From Silene latifolia (Eukaryota > Streptophyta > Magnoliopsida > Caryophyllales > Caryophyllaceae): a stretch of 64,000 nucleotides of DNA. Under the pieces are notes generated by a model that had not been told where the DNA came from, made no database searches, and was given only the letters and a program-made list of their open reading frames with translations. The DNA is taken from positions 253,690,491 to 253,754,490 of the forward strand of contig NC_133538.1 of assembly GCF_048544455.1 (NCBI RefSeq), in the 5' to 3' direction. Positions 1 to 12,350 of the stretch are shown here, piece after piece. How positions within the stretch are numbered: position 1 is the first letter of the stretch; every line of letters begins with the position of its first letter. The position numbers and the translations under genes are program-made.

Positions 1-125
1 TGAACCATTTACAATGTAAGGAAACTCGATTTTCTTTCTTATTTTGTTATGCATGCAACTAGATCTAGCATCAGTAAATTAATGAGTTAATTGATACACT
101 ATTAGAAGAGTCTAATAAGGGTTTT

Positions 126-1148
126 TGAAACTTTCACCTCGATAATCGTGTAAGGTCCCGTCCACCTTCAGTGTAGTTTCCTGGGAAAGAGCTTGTATCG
201 TGAGTTCAAGAGTAGTACTTTGTCTCCCTTGTGTAGAGCTTTTTACTTGATCCTCTTGCCCTGAAGCAACTTGGTCCTCTCTTTGTATATCTTTGCATTA
301 TCATAGGAATGGAATCGAAATTCTTCCAACTCTTGAATTTGGAGAATCCTCTTCTCTTCGCTTAGCTTAAGGTCAAGATTGAATTCCTTGATTGCCCAAT
401 ATGCTTTGTACTCTAGTTCAAGCGGGAGATGACATACTTTTCCATAGACAAACTTATATGGTGACGTCCCAATAAGAGTCTTATAGGTCATTTGATAGGC
501 CCAAAGTGTATCAACTAGCTTCATACTCCAATCTTTGCGGTTCTTGTTCACCACTTTCTCCAATATTTGCTTCATTTCCCAGTTGGCGAATTCAACCTGT
601 CCACTTATTTGGGGATGATATCACAAACCCGTCCTATGTTGGACTCCATACTTAGTCAAAAGAGCGGATAGTTTCTTATCATGAAAGTGGGTTCCTCCAT
701 CACTTATCAAAGCTCTTGGCACTCCGAATCGCTGGAATCTCATTTTCTTCAAAAGATTGGTGACCACTTTTGCATAATCGGTTGGTGAGGCAATTGCCTC
801 AACCCATTTTAAAACATAATCAACGGCTAAACGTATATACTTGTTATCATAAGAAGAGATGAATGAACCTTGGAAATCTATTCCCAAAACATCAAAGACT
901 TCCGCTTCTAGTATACCACTTTGGGGCATTTCATTCCTCCAAGAGATGTTTCCCGTCCTTTGCCAATTATGACAACGGAGCATATAACCGCTAGCATCTT
1001 CAAACATGGTGGGCCAATAGAATCCCAATGGTAAGACTTTTGCCACCGTTCTTGATGCCCTCCATATGGTAAGGAATGGCAACCATTTAGGACTCCTTCC
1101 ACTTCCCATTGTGGGACATACTTTCTTATAATCCATCACTACATGCAT
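126..1148 (-). pseudogene. Athila-like Ty3 integrase, broken
   Basis: Minus-strand integrase of a Ty3 retrotransposon, the enzyme that inserts the cDNA copy into the genome. Reading from 1148 down I see a degenerate zinc-binding region, then a core with GIDFQG (first Asp), the conserved DYVLKWVEAI stretch, SDGGTHF (second Asp) and, past a stop at 621-623, the Glu in SGQVEF. The 243-575 part carries the DTLWAYQMTYKT and SPYKFVYGK motifs typical of plant Ty3 integrases; decayed C-terminal similarity continues to about 126 in another frame. At least one nonsense codon and one frameshift make it inactive. The Athila assignment rests on these motifs and on the Asp-tRNA-type primer site at 2050-2067. 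Lineage is moderately sure, the integrase identity very sure. Confidence 0.85.
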
Positions 1149-1830
1149 GTTGGGTCATCCCAAAAGTACCTCTTAACTTCAAAGAGGAATCTCTTTGTTT
1201 GATTGTGATTCAAATACGGGGGAATCACTCCTCCCAGTGTGTAGTTTGCAAAATCGGCAAACCATGGTGTTGTTTGTAAATCGAGTTGAGTATGGATTGC
1301 CATCAAAATTCGGAGGAAGTACTCCTTCTCATTGGGCTCGAACCCTAGTCTTGATAGGTAATCTGCCACCACATTATCCGCTCCCTTCTTGTCACAGATT
1401 TCCAAATCGAATTCTTGTAACAATAGGATCCATCTTAGCATATAGGGCTTGGCTTCTTTCTTTGACAAAAGATGCTTTAAAGCACGATTATCCGAGAAGA
1501 CTATCACTTTGGATCCAATCAAGTAAGACCGAAACTTGTCTAATGCATATACTATGGCAAGAAGCTCTTTCCGTTGTGTCATAGTTAACTTGAGTGGCAT
1601 CTAGAGTCTTGCTTATATAGTATATAGCATGTAGAGCCTTCCCATCCTATTGGCCTAAGACCCCACCAATGGCATAGTTGCAAGAATTACACATCACTGC
1701 AAATGGTAGATCCCAATTGGTGGTTGAATAATTGGTGTCGACATCAAAGTTTCCTTGATCCTATTAAATGCTCCAACAGACTCATTTGAAAAATGGAACG
1801 GGGCATCCTTAAGTAAAAGTTGAGTGAGGG
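1139..1830 (-). pseudogene. Athila-like RNase H / end of reverse transcriptase, broken
   Basis: Remnant of the RNase H domain that degrades the RNA template during reverse transcription. The readable piece (1139-1600) contains TQRKELLAIVYALDKFRSYL, VIVFSDNRALKHLL with the catalytic Asp, and ADYLSRL, in the order expected for Ty3 RNase H. Upstream, in other frames, 1600-1830 still shows the SNYAIGGVLGQ and DAPFHFSNES patterns from the RT/RNase H junction. It overlaps the integrase reading frame by 10 bases in a different frame, so a frameshift separates them. Everything further upstream (RT core, protease, gag) is missing: the primer-binding site is only about 220 bases away. Confidence 0.8.
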
Positions 1831-2049
1831 TTTTAGATTAGGAGCTTGTACCCCACTTTTACAAGGATGAATGATACCTTCCACTTTCATTGCTTACTCA
1901 TAAGTGAGTTAAGGATTCTTTTAACTTATGCACACAAACTTTGTAAATGGTGAGAATGATCTTAAGAAACCAATTAGTTTCTCAAGACAAAAAGACACTG
2001 CTTAAAAGCACAAAAAACGAAAGAATTTAATTCAACAAAAAATATATGG

Positions 2050-2067
2050 TCCCCGGCAATGGCGTCA
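2050..2067 (-). other. Primer-binding site, Asp-tRNA type
   Basis: The + strand reads TCCCCGGCAATGGCGTCA. This matches the 3' end of plant tRNA-Asp at all but about two positions, as in Athila-type elements. It therefore marks the internal edge of a minus-strand 5' LTR that lies at higher coordinates. Confidence 0.65.
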
Positions 2068-3240
2068 TTTTAATAGTCGTTAAGTTGTCACTAAATCCTA
2101 TTAAACAATATTTATCACCCAACAAACAACTTAGCAAGTAGTAAGTAGGGGTAGAACCCAAAGGACAGTTAACTATCAAATTAAGTGAATTGCAACGTTT
2201 AGTAAGGTGCTTGTAATAGTGTCAAGGGTGTCACAATTGATTGGTATGAGTTGAGTGGAACAACTATAACTAACACAATTGAAATAAAATGTAAACTTAA
2301 TAAAAACAAGAGCAAGTAAGTGAAATAAGGGTGAAATAAATATGAGAAAAACACTATGGTGTCATGGGTTCATAAGGGTGATTAAATGGTAAATCCAATG
2401 GTTATGAGTTTGGTTTGGTCATGGTCATGGTATAGTAGAGGCGGAACTTTTGGTCTTGCGGCTCATAGGTCGAGTCGGGTTAGCTTCCGCATACACCCGG
2501 TCATTACACTAACTTAGTGCATGGTCTAGCAATCCTCGAGGCTTCCAATCTTACGGGCTTTGTTGAATAGATCGAGAATAGGTTGTCAATCAAGCATTTC
2601 ATCAAACATAACATATGCACTAGGGTAGAACATACAACAACAATTTAATCAACTAAATTAAATCATGAAGTATGGATCTACCCTTTAATCATTCCCACTA
2701 ATCCCCCATTAACCCTAACTAGGAGACTACTCACTCATTATCATGTTGATCATGCAATTAATGTTTTCAAGCATGATAGCAATAGTAAACATGATGAACA
2801 AACTAAGTAAATAACAAGGATTAAAAAGAAATAAAGAAGAGATTAAGGAATTATACCAAACTTGAGGAGATGAACAATAATAATGATGAATAAAATAGAA
2901 GAAACCCTTTGATTAATGCAGAATTGCAACCTTCTTTAATTACAACCCAAGAATTCTTTAATAATAAATCTAGATCTAAGAATTATTGTGGAAAGATTAA
3001 GCTAATTGACAGATTAAGATGATAATTAAAGTAGTTGTTCGTAATTATCCCTCTAATAATGGCTATGAACCCTAATGGAATGAGGGATATTAATACTAAT
3101 CACAAGGTTACAAGGATAATTAAGTAAATATACTTATAATCCAAAGGCGAAGAAACAGTGCCCCGCCCGGGTTGTTGCTCAACCCGCCGGGGTTAGTAGT
3201 TGATTATGGGAACTCTACCTGAGAACCTGTCAGGGTTGGG
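2068..3240 (-). repeat. Presumed 5' LTR of the Athila-like element
   Basis: Non-coding sequence directly outside the primer-binding site, so by position it should be the 5' LTR of the minus-strand Athila remnant. No second copy exists in the window to define its outer edge; the limit at 3240 is simply where the next LTR starts. No gene seen. Confidence 0.45.
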
Positions 3241-4620
3241 TGTAAACTCCCATTTACCAAGGAGCCTTAACAAGACATTCCCGAGTAAATAAGGGTGCTA
3301 CCATCTCCATTGCCCGAGGTAGTACATATCAAAAGAACCATAATGAAACATTTTATTAAATCATTACAACTTACAGCAGAAATAAAAGTATACAACTCAT
3401 TTACTCAAACAAAAGTACAACTGGTGGAAAACTACGAGCATCTACAACCATTAAACTCAATGTCACTACGATCCCTCTAAAACCTCCCAACAGCCAACCA
3501 ATGAACATAAATCACTTGAAAGTCTTACTGCTCACCATTTGCCAGCAATATCAAATGGAGCACCGTTGACACAGACAAGACAGAAAACAACCAAACAAAC
3601 ACCACATATGGTCGGTAACATAATACAATGCGAGTAGAAACAATAATGCAATAGTCATCACAAATATACACCACGATCCATCTCGTTCACCAACTTCAAT
3701 CCCCATAGTAACCAATGGCTCTCGTCACAACGAGTAGCTGGGTTCCCATCGCAACAGGTAACCCACCCATGCCGATGCCAAACCGCAACGTGGACATCAA
3801 ATCCCCGCTCATCGCAACGAGTGAACCCAAGCTAGTTAACATGCACATCCCCCTTGTGACGGGAGTCACAACAGGCGAAACAAGGGGGTGAAACCATCTC
3901 TCGACAGGGCTCACAATATCTACCTCATCACCTCCAACGTCCACAATCATAATAATCACAATAATCAAACACAATAATATGACACAATGACAACAACCAC
4001 AACAATGCAGACATTTATAAACTGTACTTAGTAGAGAAACCCTACCTTTCGTGAACTTCATATTAATAGCAACAATCTCGTCAATGCTTAGTAAGTATTA
4101 ACATCATCACCTACAACATTGATTATGCCATATTATTACACTATTAGAATCGAATTAATCGATTAGTAAGTATTCACAAACTTACCACAAGGACAGCTAG
4201 ACTTTGACGATGAGAAAGGTCTGACTCCATGAATCCACGCCAATGCTACGCCCTTCCTGAAACGAGATTCGTTGTGCGAGTTGATAGGATGGTGAGGGCT
4301 AAAGGGATAGGGAGAGAGAGTAGTTTTAGGTTTTAGAATGAAAGAAATAATTTTATGAAATGTTTTAAGTCGCAGCCTTAACAAAACATTATATCACGTT
4401 GCCACTAGCCCACTCGGTCGAGTATGGAGCATACTTGGCCGAGTACTTTGCACTCAGTCGAGTGCCACAGACACTCGGCCGAGTAACCCTTACTTGGTTG
4501 AGTATTCATTCTCCAATGCACTATAACTCCCCCTCCCCTCCCCCCCCCCCAACTAACATCCACCAAGGATCCCACGAGGTCACAGGTCGGTCAATGGCCC
4601 CTAATAGGACGGGTATTTCA
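3241..4620 (-). repeat. 3' LTR of a palindrome-bearing Ty3 element (LARD-like)
   Basis: Read on the minus strand it starts TGAAATACCCGTCC right after a polypurine tract and ends in TTTACA. Its last 100 bases mirror the tails of the LTRs at 12240-12337 and 50780-50883: a 'CTCGGGCAA..GAGATGGTAG' stretch, then a 'TGGTAA' box. Near 4405-4500 it holds five copies of the ACTCG-NN-CGAGT palindrome, mostly with the GGCC or GGTC centre. The lower-coordinate side is the outer edge. The matching 5' LTR is not in the window. Confidence 0.7.
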
Positions 4621-4645
4621 GTCTTCCCTCCTTAAAAAGAATTTC
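4621..4645 (-). other. Polypurine tract of the 3241-4620 LTR
   Basis: On the minus strand a GGGACGAAATTC-like motif is followed by TTTTTAAGGAGGGAAGAC and then the LTR. The same arrangement precedes the LTRs at 16762 and 49543, so this is very probably the plus-strand priming site. Confidence 0.65.
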
Positions 4646-5670
4646 GTCCCCATAGTTCGTCCCACATGCTAAACAAGGTTACAGAAATACACCCAAGGGA
4701 CACATGGTATTAAATATGAATCACAAGACCGCAACAATAATTATAAAGTATGATCATGCTCAATCCATCCATATCACAATTCCAATACCACCCACTAACA
4801 TCGTGCCAAATTCGTAACCATCATATGAACACCAATACGACTATGTCACCAAACATCACATGCCACATACGAATACGACACACTATGTCACCAAACATTA
4901 CATGAACATTACATGCTACATATCCCAATTACCTTCTTCAACTAAAATAATTAGCAAAACTCTTTGCAGTTACCAGACTTACGTTTGTCGCGATATTATC
5001 TACCCCCGTTAAAAGAACTTCGTCCCCGAAGTTCACTCCAAAACAGATTGGGAAAAGGGAAAACATGTTGAACCACACATAATTACGATATTAATGTGAA
5101 TCGATGTAAACTATAATTAGTGTATGTAATCAAATGGCAGGTAACAACTCGAAACATCTAATATAGTACCCACGTCACCACCACATATATATCCATACTA
5201 ATTCATATTCTACTTCTGGAATGATTCCCAATCACATCATTAAAGCATCACATGCATAATGCTAACACCGCCACATAACATACCCATTGTCGAACGTGAA
5301 GATTTAAACTGGTCAAAATATTACATACACTTATAATGAGATAATGAACACAACTATAGAGTCCATCCTTGGGGTACTCGGCCGAGTATCATCGGACACT
5401 CGGCCGAGTTCTGTTTACTCGGTTGAATGACCCTTGTACTCGGTTGAGTACTCAGAGAGCATACTATGATTTTTAACACTTTGCCAAAACAAAATTCCGA
5501 GCAACCTATACAAGTGAATACCAAGCTATCGAGTAACCACAGAATTTGTGTCTCAACCATAACGTATTCGACGACACTCAATGGAAAGGTAAAATCTTGG
5601 CCTTATGGCCAGCTTACAACACACAAATAAAAAGTTCACAAGATAAACATTTAAATCAAATCTGAGATAA
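4646..5670 (-). mobile_element. Internal 3' non-coding region with a second polypurine module and a palindrome array
   Basis: No gene is visible. At about 5000-5035 the minus strand carries another AACTTCGGGGACGAAGTTC-type motif followed by a T/A-rich purine tract, a second copy of the module next to the LTR about 380 bases away. At about 5370-5455 lie four ACTCGGCCGAGT-like palindromes (GGCC and GGTT centres), comparable with the internal arrays at 13108-13376 and 25978-26150. It links the ATHILA-ORF1-like gene (5719-7402) to the 3' LTR. Confidence 0.55.
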
Positions 5671-5718
5671 GTTCAACAACAAATAAAGAAAAGAATCATC
5701 AACTGTGAAGCATCAAGC

Positions 5719-7402
5719 TCATGGCTCCGCATCCACATCCTCATCCATCTCATCCTTATCCACTGTGCCTGTTGTCCCAGCTCCATCACCTGCCCCAGCA
5801 CAAGAACCACCACCACCAACCCACCTCCCCTACGAGTCAGGTTAGCTCCAATAGTTGGCACCCCAAGGACCTGCAAGGCATTCAAACTCATAGCTAGTCG
5901 GGGCTCCCCATGTAGCTCTATCCACTCCATAGCTATGGAATACTCCACTGTCATCCCCTACTCCTCTCCACCACACAGGTTGAGCATAAGTAGTTCCCAA
6001 GTTCTAGAGGTGCACCATCTCATGCATGTTCCTCAAAACCAAAGCATTGACAACCTCTTCGTGAGCTCGCTCACCTGCATCCTAGAGTCATGGACAATCG
6101 GGTAAGCCGGGTACTGCTACTGGTAATTGGGAACAAAAGGTGTCTCAGTCTTGACCTCCCTAGTCTACATAGCTCCCCGAGTCTCACGTGGAGGCGGAGT
6201 CACTCTCTTCTGGCAGGGAGTCAACACTGGCTCGGGCACGTCCTCGAGAATGTGATCAGGAATGAGGTAACTCTGGTGTGGAAGCTCGAGATCCCCACCA
6301 ACCTGGTCAAACACCTTAAAGTGATCATGCATCGGAAGGTTTGCCTTATCCGGTAACCTCATCAATTTAGTCTCCCTCACGCTCCATGCTTGTGTCCCGG
6401 CATCAAGAAATCTCAACCACTTGGTATAAAGCAAATAGTCCTTGTTGATGGTAGGGGCTCCCTCAAACAAGGACTGGAGGTCAGCAGTGAGTTCAAAGTT
6501 GGTTAGCCTATAAGGTAAGTAGGTTACTATGGCACCACAACTAAGGGGACGGTGTTTAGGCTGGGCCATATGAGCTAGGCTAGCACACACTAAGGCTGGA
6601 GTATTGTAGTTGAAGCGCTCTCCTCGGGTCGGGTTTAGGTAGGACACCAACAACATCACTTCATGTGAGTTCCAATTACTCACATCGCTCCTCCCGTACA
6701 AGATGTGGTCATCATCCTCAGAAAGATACGAAGGGAGACATGTTGCACATCATTAATGAGCATAACACTCACACTAGGTATGGGTCGGTCCGTGAACAAA
6801 GGAAGGAAACGGGCAGCCCCACTGTCCGTTCCCACATCCCCCAAATACCCTTCTTCCCCTTTCTCCAACCCCAAGTGCTCAGCTAACTCATTCAGGGTCA
6901 AGTCAAGGTTGGTGTTCATGAGATAGAAACTAACTCTTTTCCCAACCGCATAATACTTGTAGGAACTCAAAATTTCCAAGGTCAGAAAAGCATTAGACTT
7001 CTTACGAAGGCGATAAAAACCCTTCATGCCCAACACCTCAAACATGTGTCGGACGTCCACCTCAATTCCCACTTCTAGCAAAATACTCGAGTCTACAAAC
7101 TGGGTGGGTTTCAAGGTACGTTCTATCAAAGCAACAAAAGCCTTACGTTGATCGAAGTCTGCGAATATCACTGAGGGATACTCGTCAACTTGAGGAACGG
7201 TTGGTCCTTGGCTTGATTGGCCTTGGTCGGCCAAGGTGGCGGAACGGGTCTTCTTGTTTGTAATTCTCTGGGCTCTCGCCTTACTGCAAAAGTATGGTTT
7301 CAACAAGAATTTTCCAGTTTCATAAATACCAAAACAATTTTCAGAATTTTCCAAGTTCCATAAGATGAAGTTTAAGACGGATTTTTCAGTCAAAATACTC
7401 AA
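5719..7402 (-). pseudogene. ATHILA ORF1-like retrotransposon protein, frameshifted
   Basis: Two overlapping minus-strand frames form one broken gene. The first (7402-6680) contains FVDSSILLEVGIEVDVRHMF, a GFYRL stretch, LTLEILSSY and LTLNELAEHLGL; the second (6701-6165) goes on with SNWNSHEVMLLVSYLNPTRG and ends its readable part near VTPPPRE. A degenerate tail finishes with the acidic end DKDEMDEDVDAEP and a stop at 5719-5721. The LTLE(F/I)LSS pattern recalls the ATHILA ORF-1 family (Pfam PF03078, from memory), whose function is unknown. One frameshift lies near 6690. A second copy on the plus strand sits at 27559-28825 with the same block order. It lies between non-coding retroelement DNA and a palindrome array, so I read it as cargo of a non-autonomous LTR element and not as a host gene. 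Confidence 0.6.
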
Positions 7403-7664
7403 AGAAACACTAAGTAGTGTAGCATTAACAACAATTGAAGTTCTATAGCCTTCTAAGATGAATTAGACTGACAAAAATCAAAATTTTGGGGCAAAACCCT
7501 AGAAAATTTCGGTGCATCATTCGCAAATTTTGGGGTTCAAAACAATCTTTTCCGTGTTCAAAGCTATGATTAAAGCAAGCATAACTAATTTAACAACCTA
7601 TAACATATGATTCCATCGATTTTTTTACAAATTTTCAGTTTTAGCAAGCTTATTTTAATTTTAA
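7403..7664 (-). other. Non-coding sequence 5' of the ATHILA ORF1-like gene
   Basis: AT-rich, with several CAAAATTTTGG-like stretches and no open frame. By position it would be leader of the minus-strand gene. It ends at the Helitron-type terminus. Confidence 0.3.
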
Positions 7665-7693
7665 CTAGTGTGATACCCGTGCGTTACACAGAT
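7665..7693 (-). mobile_element. Helitron-type 3' terminus (minus strand)
   Basis: On the minus strand an imperfect hairpin (CTGTGTAACGCACGGG) is followed within 10 bases by CTAG and then T, the standard plant Helitron 3' end. It resembles the better-supported end at 22415-22445. The matching 5' end is uncertain: a TC-starting candidate on the minus strand ends at 18034, which would make the 11103-18008 LTR element an insertion within this Helitron. Confidence 0.5.
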
Positions 7694-10380
7694 TCTAAAA
7701 TAATTGACTAAATGTAAAATGCGCAAGGACGTTTTAGCCTTTATTTTATAAATGAGACTGCAGATCAATATTAATGCTAACCATATTTGATTAACAATAA
7801 TTTATTACTTAGATAGTAGTTATTTCTAAACTAATCGACATTTCTTAGATAACATATTTTTCCTTTAGATAAAAGTTTCGAGAGGTTTAATTCATAAAAC
7901 AAAACAAAAAATGACAATGCATTTGTATTTTAATTCGTTTAATATTGCATGTAATACGTATAACATGTACATGTCCTCTCTCTTTTGATCTTTGTATTTA
8001 GAGTATGATAAATGACTATTATAGATGCAACACATCCTTAATTAAGGCTCTTAGATCCCTTCTTTTTAACACCCCCCCCCCACCCCAAACCATGTTTTTG
8101 ATGTCTCTATTATTATCAATGTCTTGATTTACTCTGATCTTTTTGTCCTTAATCATTTCATGGTTTTGGTCAACTCAGTGTTAAACCCCTTGGACTTGTA
8201 GTGACTTTCTTCTATTCATTTTCATTGCTCTTGTTGATCTGTTGTCAACACTCTTAAGACCTGTCCTCAAACACCTGTTAACTCAGTCTATTAGGTCCTA
8301 AGTCCCCTCATGATTCCCATGGCACAAAATGAATGTAACCGCCTCTTTTTGTGCTACTACTCTTTTGGTGTGTATTAGTTGGATTGCCCGAGATCATTTA
8401 TAGCAATGGTTAAACGATGGACTTTCAAGTGTACCGCTTTTTAGCCCTTTTGAGTGTACTACTTTCCATTGAGATTGAACTTCTTTCTGGGCAATCTTGT
8501 GGGTTGTTAAAAATTTAAATATTTATGAAAAGGTAGTGTAAACTTGAAAGTATTTATGTCAAAATTTCCTTAAAAATATCGTTTGATAATATTTTTAAGA
8601 TGTTTTTATAATTGATCAAACTGAATAAAAAAATCCAACTGACTTTACAATTTGAACACATAAACGCATGTTAACATATAAAGAAATGTAATTAAGAAAA
8701 CATTTATCAATAAACGGGGAGAGAAAAATCCATCCGAGTGGTCATGAAGGCCCAATTTTAATCGAAACCTAATGAAATTTTGTTAAATTAGAAGAAAGCA
8801 ATTCACAGTAATAAAAAGGCAATACAACTTGAGGTAAATAACTCATTTGGTTTTTGCATACGGTTGGGTAATAAAATAATAATTATACATATTAATGTGG
8901 GATATGTGAAAAGATGTTAAAGATGATGATTAGCCTATATTTGTCTTACTTCTATTTATCTATTTTCATACCAAATGATTATTTTGAGAGATCCCATCAA
9001 TAGCATTATATTCTCTATCTATTTACGTTCTTTTGACTTATTTCATGTTTTTATTGCGTAGAATAGTCGAACATGAACTAATATGAGATATATGATATGG
9101 CCTACGTTATTATTTTCCTAAACTATAAAACCGATACGATACATAATATATTGATACATAATATATTGTGTAACTATTTGTGCAAATATTACTATTAAAA
9201 AATATTGGTTGAACTGAATTTTTCGATTGGATATGTTTTCTTTTATATATATTATGTATCGCTACGTTATATTTGTGTGAATTTCATTTTAGAGTTGAAA
9301 AATTTTCTATTTCCATTAGCACACCGAGCTTTCGCCAAATATGTTTTCTATTTCCATGTGCTAGGACTCCTTTCAATTGTTTTTTTTTATCTACATATTA
9401 ATCATTTTATTAACATAAACTTGTTTTTGATAATCCCTATATTTCGAGAACTTTATGAGAGTGTTAAAATTTATTTATTTCTTGTTTTACTTTCTACTCA
9501 ATAATTTATTTTTCTACTTCCTACTAATTAAAATCCACCAATATTTTCAAACTTAGGATTTATCAATAACATTGATAATTCATTGAGTCATTATAAAATC
9601 GGTCAAATTTTGACTTGACATAACCCATCCCATTCTCCAAGCATGTAAATATTGACTCGTGACTCGATTCACCCGAACTCAAAGCAACCCGTTAATTTAC
9701 GGTAAAGACCCAACCTTATCAAGTGACCCGGTGGGTTAAAAATAAATTTGGTTGAATCTAACTATAACTATATAAGCTTAATGTCTACTTTATTGTATGT
9801 GAAATGTAAAATAATAATTAAAAAATATATAAATTTTAATACTTTAAATTACTATCATGATTAAAATTATTCTTGATATACAACTTTCAAACAGAGTAAT
9901 ATTTAGTAATAAAATAATTATTAAGAAAAGTTAATTTTTATTATTAGGCAATACAATGGTGGCGAATGAATATCGTTGAAACATTAAATATAATTTTATT
10001 TGTTTAAAATAATTTGATTTTGATTTTGAAAATGAGAAAAAAAAACGGGGATTATATACTTTTTCGGACCTGTATTATAACGATGACATAAACATTCAAG
10101 ATATGAGTATAAATCAACCAATGGTAGAATGTTACTTAAGAACCGAACATTAAAGAATTCTATGTACTCCAAATTTTTGTAGAATTAGAATAATACTCCT
10201 TGTAATTATGAAAATGTTTGTAATAACTTTTAGAAGAATACTCTAGGTAATGTAATTATCAAATTTCTAAAATGATTAAAATAACCCAACCCGAATGTTT
10301 ATTGTTAAAACTGACTACTATCCTTAAATAATGTGATAATAACCTATCCGAATATGACCCGAGCCTGAAATAACCCGATC
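7694..10380. other. AT-rich non-coding DNA
   Basis: No convincing gene. The longest open frame (9205-9504) is AT-driven, rich in Phe, Ile and Tyr, and has no recognisable domain. There is a C-run at 8071-8081. Around 9600-9740 and 10320-10380 short CCCGACC/GACCCG-like words recur. I see no transposase or replicase remnant. Confidence 0.5.
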
Positions 10381-10552
10381 CAGTGGCGGAGCCAGGAATT
10401 AACCTCAGCGTGGACAAAAAATCTCGGGGTTGGGGGGGGGGGGGGGGAGGTTAATGGTTTAAGGGAAACTCGAAAAAAGTTGGAAAATTTTAACTAAAGC
10501 ATTGAAATTTCTGACCGCCCTCACCCCCGCTAGCCCCCTAACTCCACCACTT
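10381..10552. mobile_element. Short hAT-like MITE
   Basis: The left end CAGTGGCGGAGCCAGG pairs with the right end, whose reverse complement begins AAGTGGTGGAGTTAGG, giving imperfect terminal inverted repeats of about 16 bases around a 172-base body containing a G-run (10432-10447). The flanking octamers ACCCGATC (10373-10380) and ACGCGACC (10553-10560) agree at six of eight positions and could be a decayed 8-bp target duplication. Ends and duplication length fit the hAT superfamily. It has no coding capacity. Confidence 0.6.
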
Positions 10553-11097
10553 ACGCGACCCGAAGCTGACCCAGTTGGCTCCTTAGCGAGGTTTATCTCC
10601 GTCCCAATCATTTTTTTTTTACATTTGAGTAAAATATTACTCATAGAAATTAAAAGGATAAATAAATGATAGGACGTGATGAATGTCAAAACTTTATTTT
10701 TCTAAGCTAACTTATCATGTACCATTGAAGCAAACATCCTAAGAAAAACCATTAGTTTAATACGGTGTATATTACTCCGTGTGTAGTAGAGGTGGATATC
10801 CCAAGAAATTTATGCAAATTTTGATGATCGATTGATATAGGAAAATACACAAATATAGTAAAATTTGAACCGAGAGTCGGGAAATTATTATGATGGAATA
10901 AAATAGGCATGATTGCTCTCATAATGATAAAATACGCAATGAATGGATCGTGTAATGATCAATTTCAGTTCGTCATAGGAAGCAATCAGGTCGTTTAACA
11001 ATAATTCTAGAATGATAGATTTGCTATGGAATTCATTTGCATTCTCGAGAGTAATTAGTACTAAACAAAATTAAGTCACTCAGATTGATTGTAAAGA
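10553..11097. other. AT-rich non-coding DNA left of the LARD
   Basis: No gene or recognisable repeat seen. It ends in CTTGA (11098-11102), the left target duplication of the next element. Confidence 0.5.
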
Positions 11098-11102
11098 CTT
11101 GA

Positions 11103-12337
11103 TGTAATACTCCGTATTTATAAGTCTTGGGGTACTCTATCGAGTAGCCCTTACTCTGTCGAGTAAGGGTAGGTTGCGAGATAAAATAGTTTCTGACCTG
11201 TTGGGTACTCGATCGAGTAGCTGGGGTACTCGATCGAGTAGGAGGGTACTCGATCGAGTACCTTGGGTACTCGATCGAGTGTCCGGTTTTTACGGGGAGT
11301 TTTCTCGGGTTTTGTTAATTATGCGATTAAGGTATTTAAACATATTCGTCATTGTTTTAATTCACTTTTACAAAACCTAAAACCTGTTTAAGAGAGAAAG
11401 CAACGATTCATCTTCCTAATCGCATCCTTAGCAATTCCGGAGTTGGGCGGTCAGTTCTTGTGGTTATCCATATCGTTGAGTTCCCTGCGTCGAGGGAGGA
11501 GAATTCGTAGAGGAGCCGTTTTGATACAGCTGTAGATACCGTCTGCGTGTTGTGCTTTCCAGGTAGGATTTCCTACTCAGTATTAGTCCCATAATGGGAT
11601 ATTGGTGATGTCTTGTAGTTAGTTGTTTGATATGATGATTGTGATTGTGATTGTGATTGTGATTGTGATTGTGATTGGTTTCTATGGCTCTCGAGATCGT
11701 TCTCGGTGAGTGGGGTCACTTGCGGGAGTGATCTCACGCCCTAGTTTCGCCCTTCGTGGAACCCGCCACGGAAGGGGATGTGCACATTAATGGGACGGGG
11801 TTATCGCTCGTATGATGAGCGGGGCTTAGGTGGGAACGGCTGCGGTCCCCCAGCGAGGCTGGTCGGTGGACGGTCACAAGTATTGAGACGATGGGAGTTG
11901 GTGGTGTGTGTGTGTGTGTGTGATTCCAAATTGTCTGTTTATCTTATTGTTGATATTTGTATTGAATTGTGTGATTAATCGACCCCGTTTAAATGTTTTA
12001 AAAGCGTGGTGATCCATTTGGGGTGGTGAGCGAGTTATTGAGCGGTGTGATATCACGCGTATGGGATAGCTAGGATGAGTCATCACGTGGCAGTTAGAAG
12101 TCTTCATTTTTGTGTCGACGAAGTCTAGTAGCTTTGATAGTTTTAGTCGAGACCGCTTGAGAACCTTGTAATTCCTTTTATTAGTTTTGGTTTGAACATG
12201 TAATCACTTAATCTATAATTACTTTAAAAGTACGTTTCTTTATTGTCTTATGATATTCGATTACCTCGCAACCGAGATGGTAGTATCCTTATACACGAGT
12301 GGTCCTGGTAAGGCACTTGGAGTATGGGGGTGTTACA
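11103..12337 (+). repeat. 5' LTR of the LARD
   Basis: 1235 bases. It contains two degenerate palindromes (11144-11165), four ACTCGATCGAGT palindromes (11207-11282), a hexanucleotide (GATTGT) run near 11637-11675 and a GT run near 11905-11920. It differs from the 3' LTR by a modest number of substitutions and many single-base indels, some of which could be assembly errors in homopolymers. Confidence 0.9.
11207..11282. repeat. Array of ACTCGATCGAGT palindromes in the LTR
   Basis: Four perfect or near-perfect 12-bp palindromes spaced 21, 20 and 21 bases start to start, with G-rich spacers. The same array recurs at about 16865-16940 in the 3' LTR and in slightly different form at 49648-49723 in the Tekay LTR. 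Confidence 0.85.
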
Positions 12338-12339
12338 AA

Positions 12340-12350
12340 TGGTATCGAGC
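12340..12350 (+). other. Primer-binding site, initiator-Met-tRNA type
   Basis: TGGTATCGAGC lies two bases after the LTR. It resembles the plant Ty3/Copia primer site TGGTATCAGAGC with one base missing. Confidence 0.75.

Noticed and set aside
3696-4384. Two minus-strand open frames within the 3241-4620 LTR
   Set aside because: They fall in a defined LTR and have no domain.
5673-5954. 93-residue minus-strand frame at the end of the ATHILA ORF1-like gene
   Set aside because: It is a shifted reading of the acidic C-terminal region; another frame keeps the conserved end.
9205-9504. 99-residue hydrophobic frame
   Set aside because: AT-rich DNA yields Phe/Ile/Tyr-rich frames by chance; no start context, domain or related copy.
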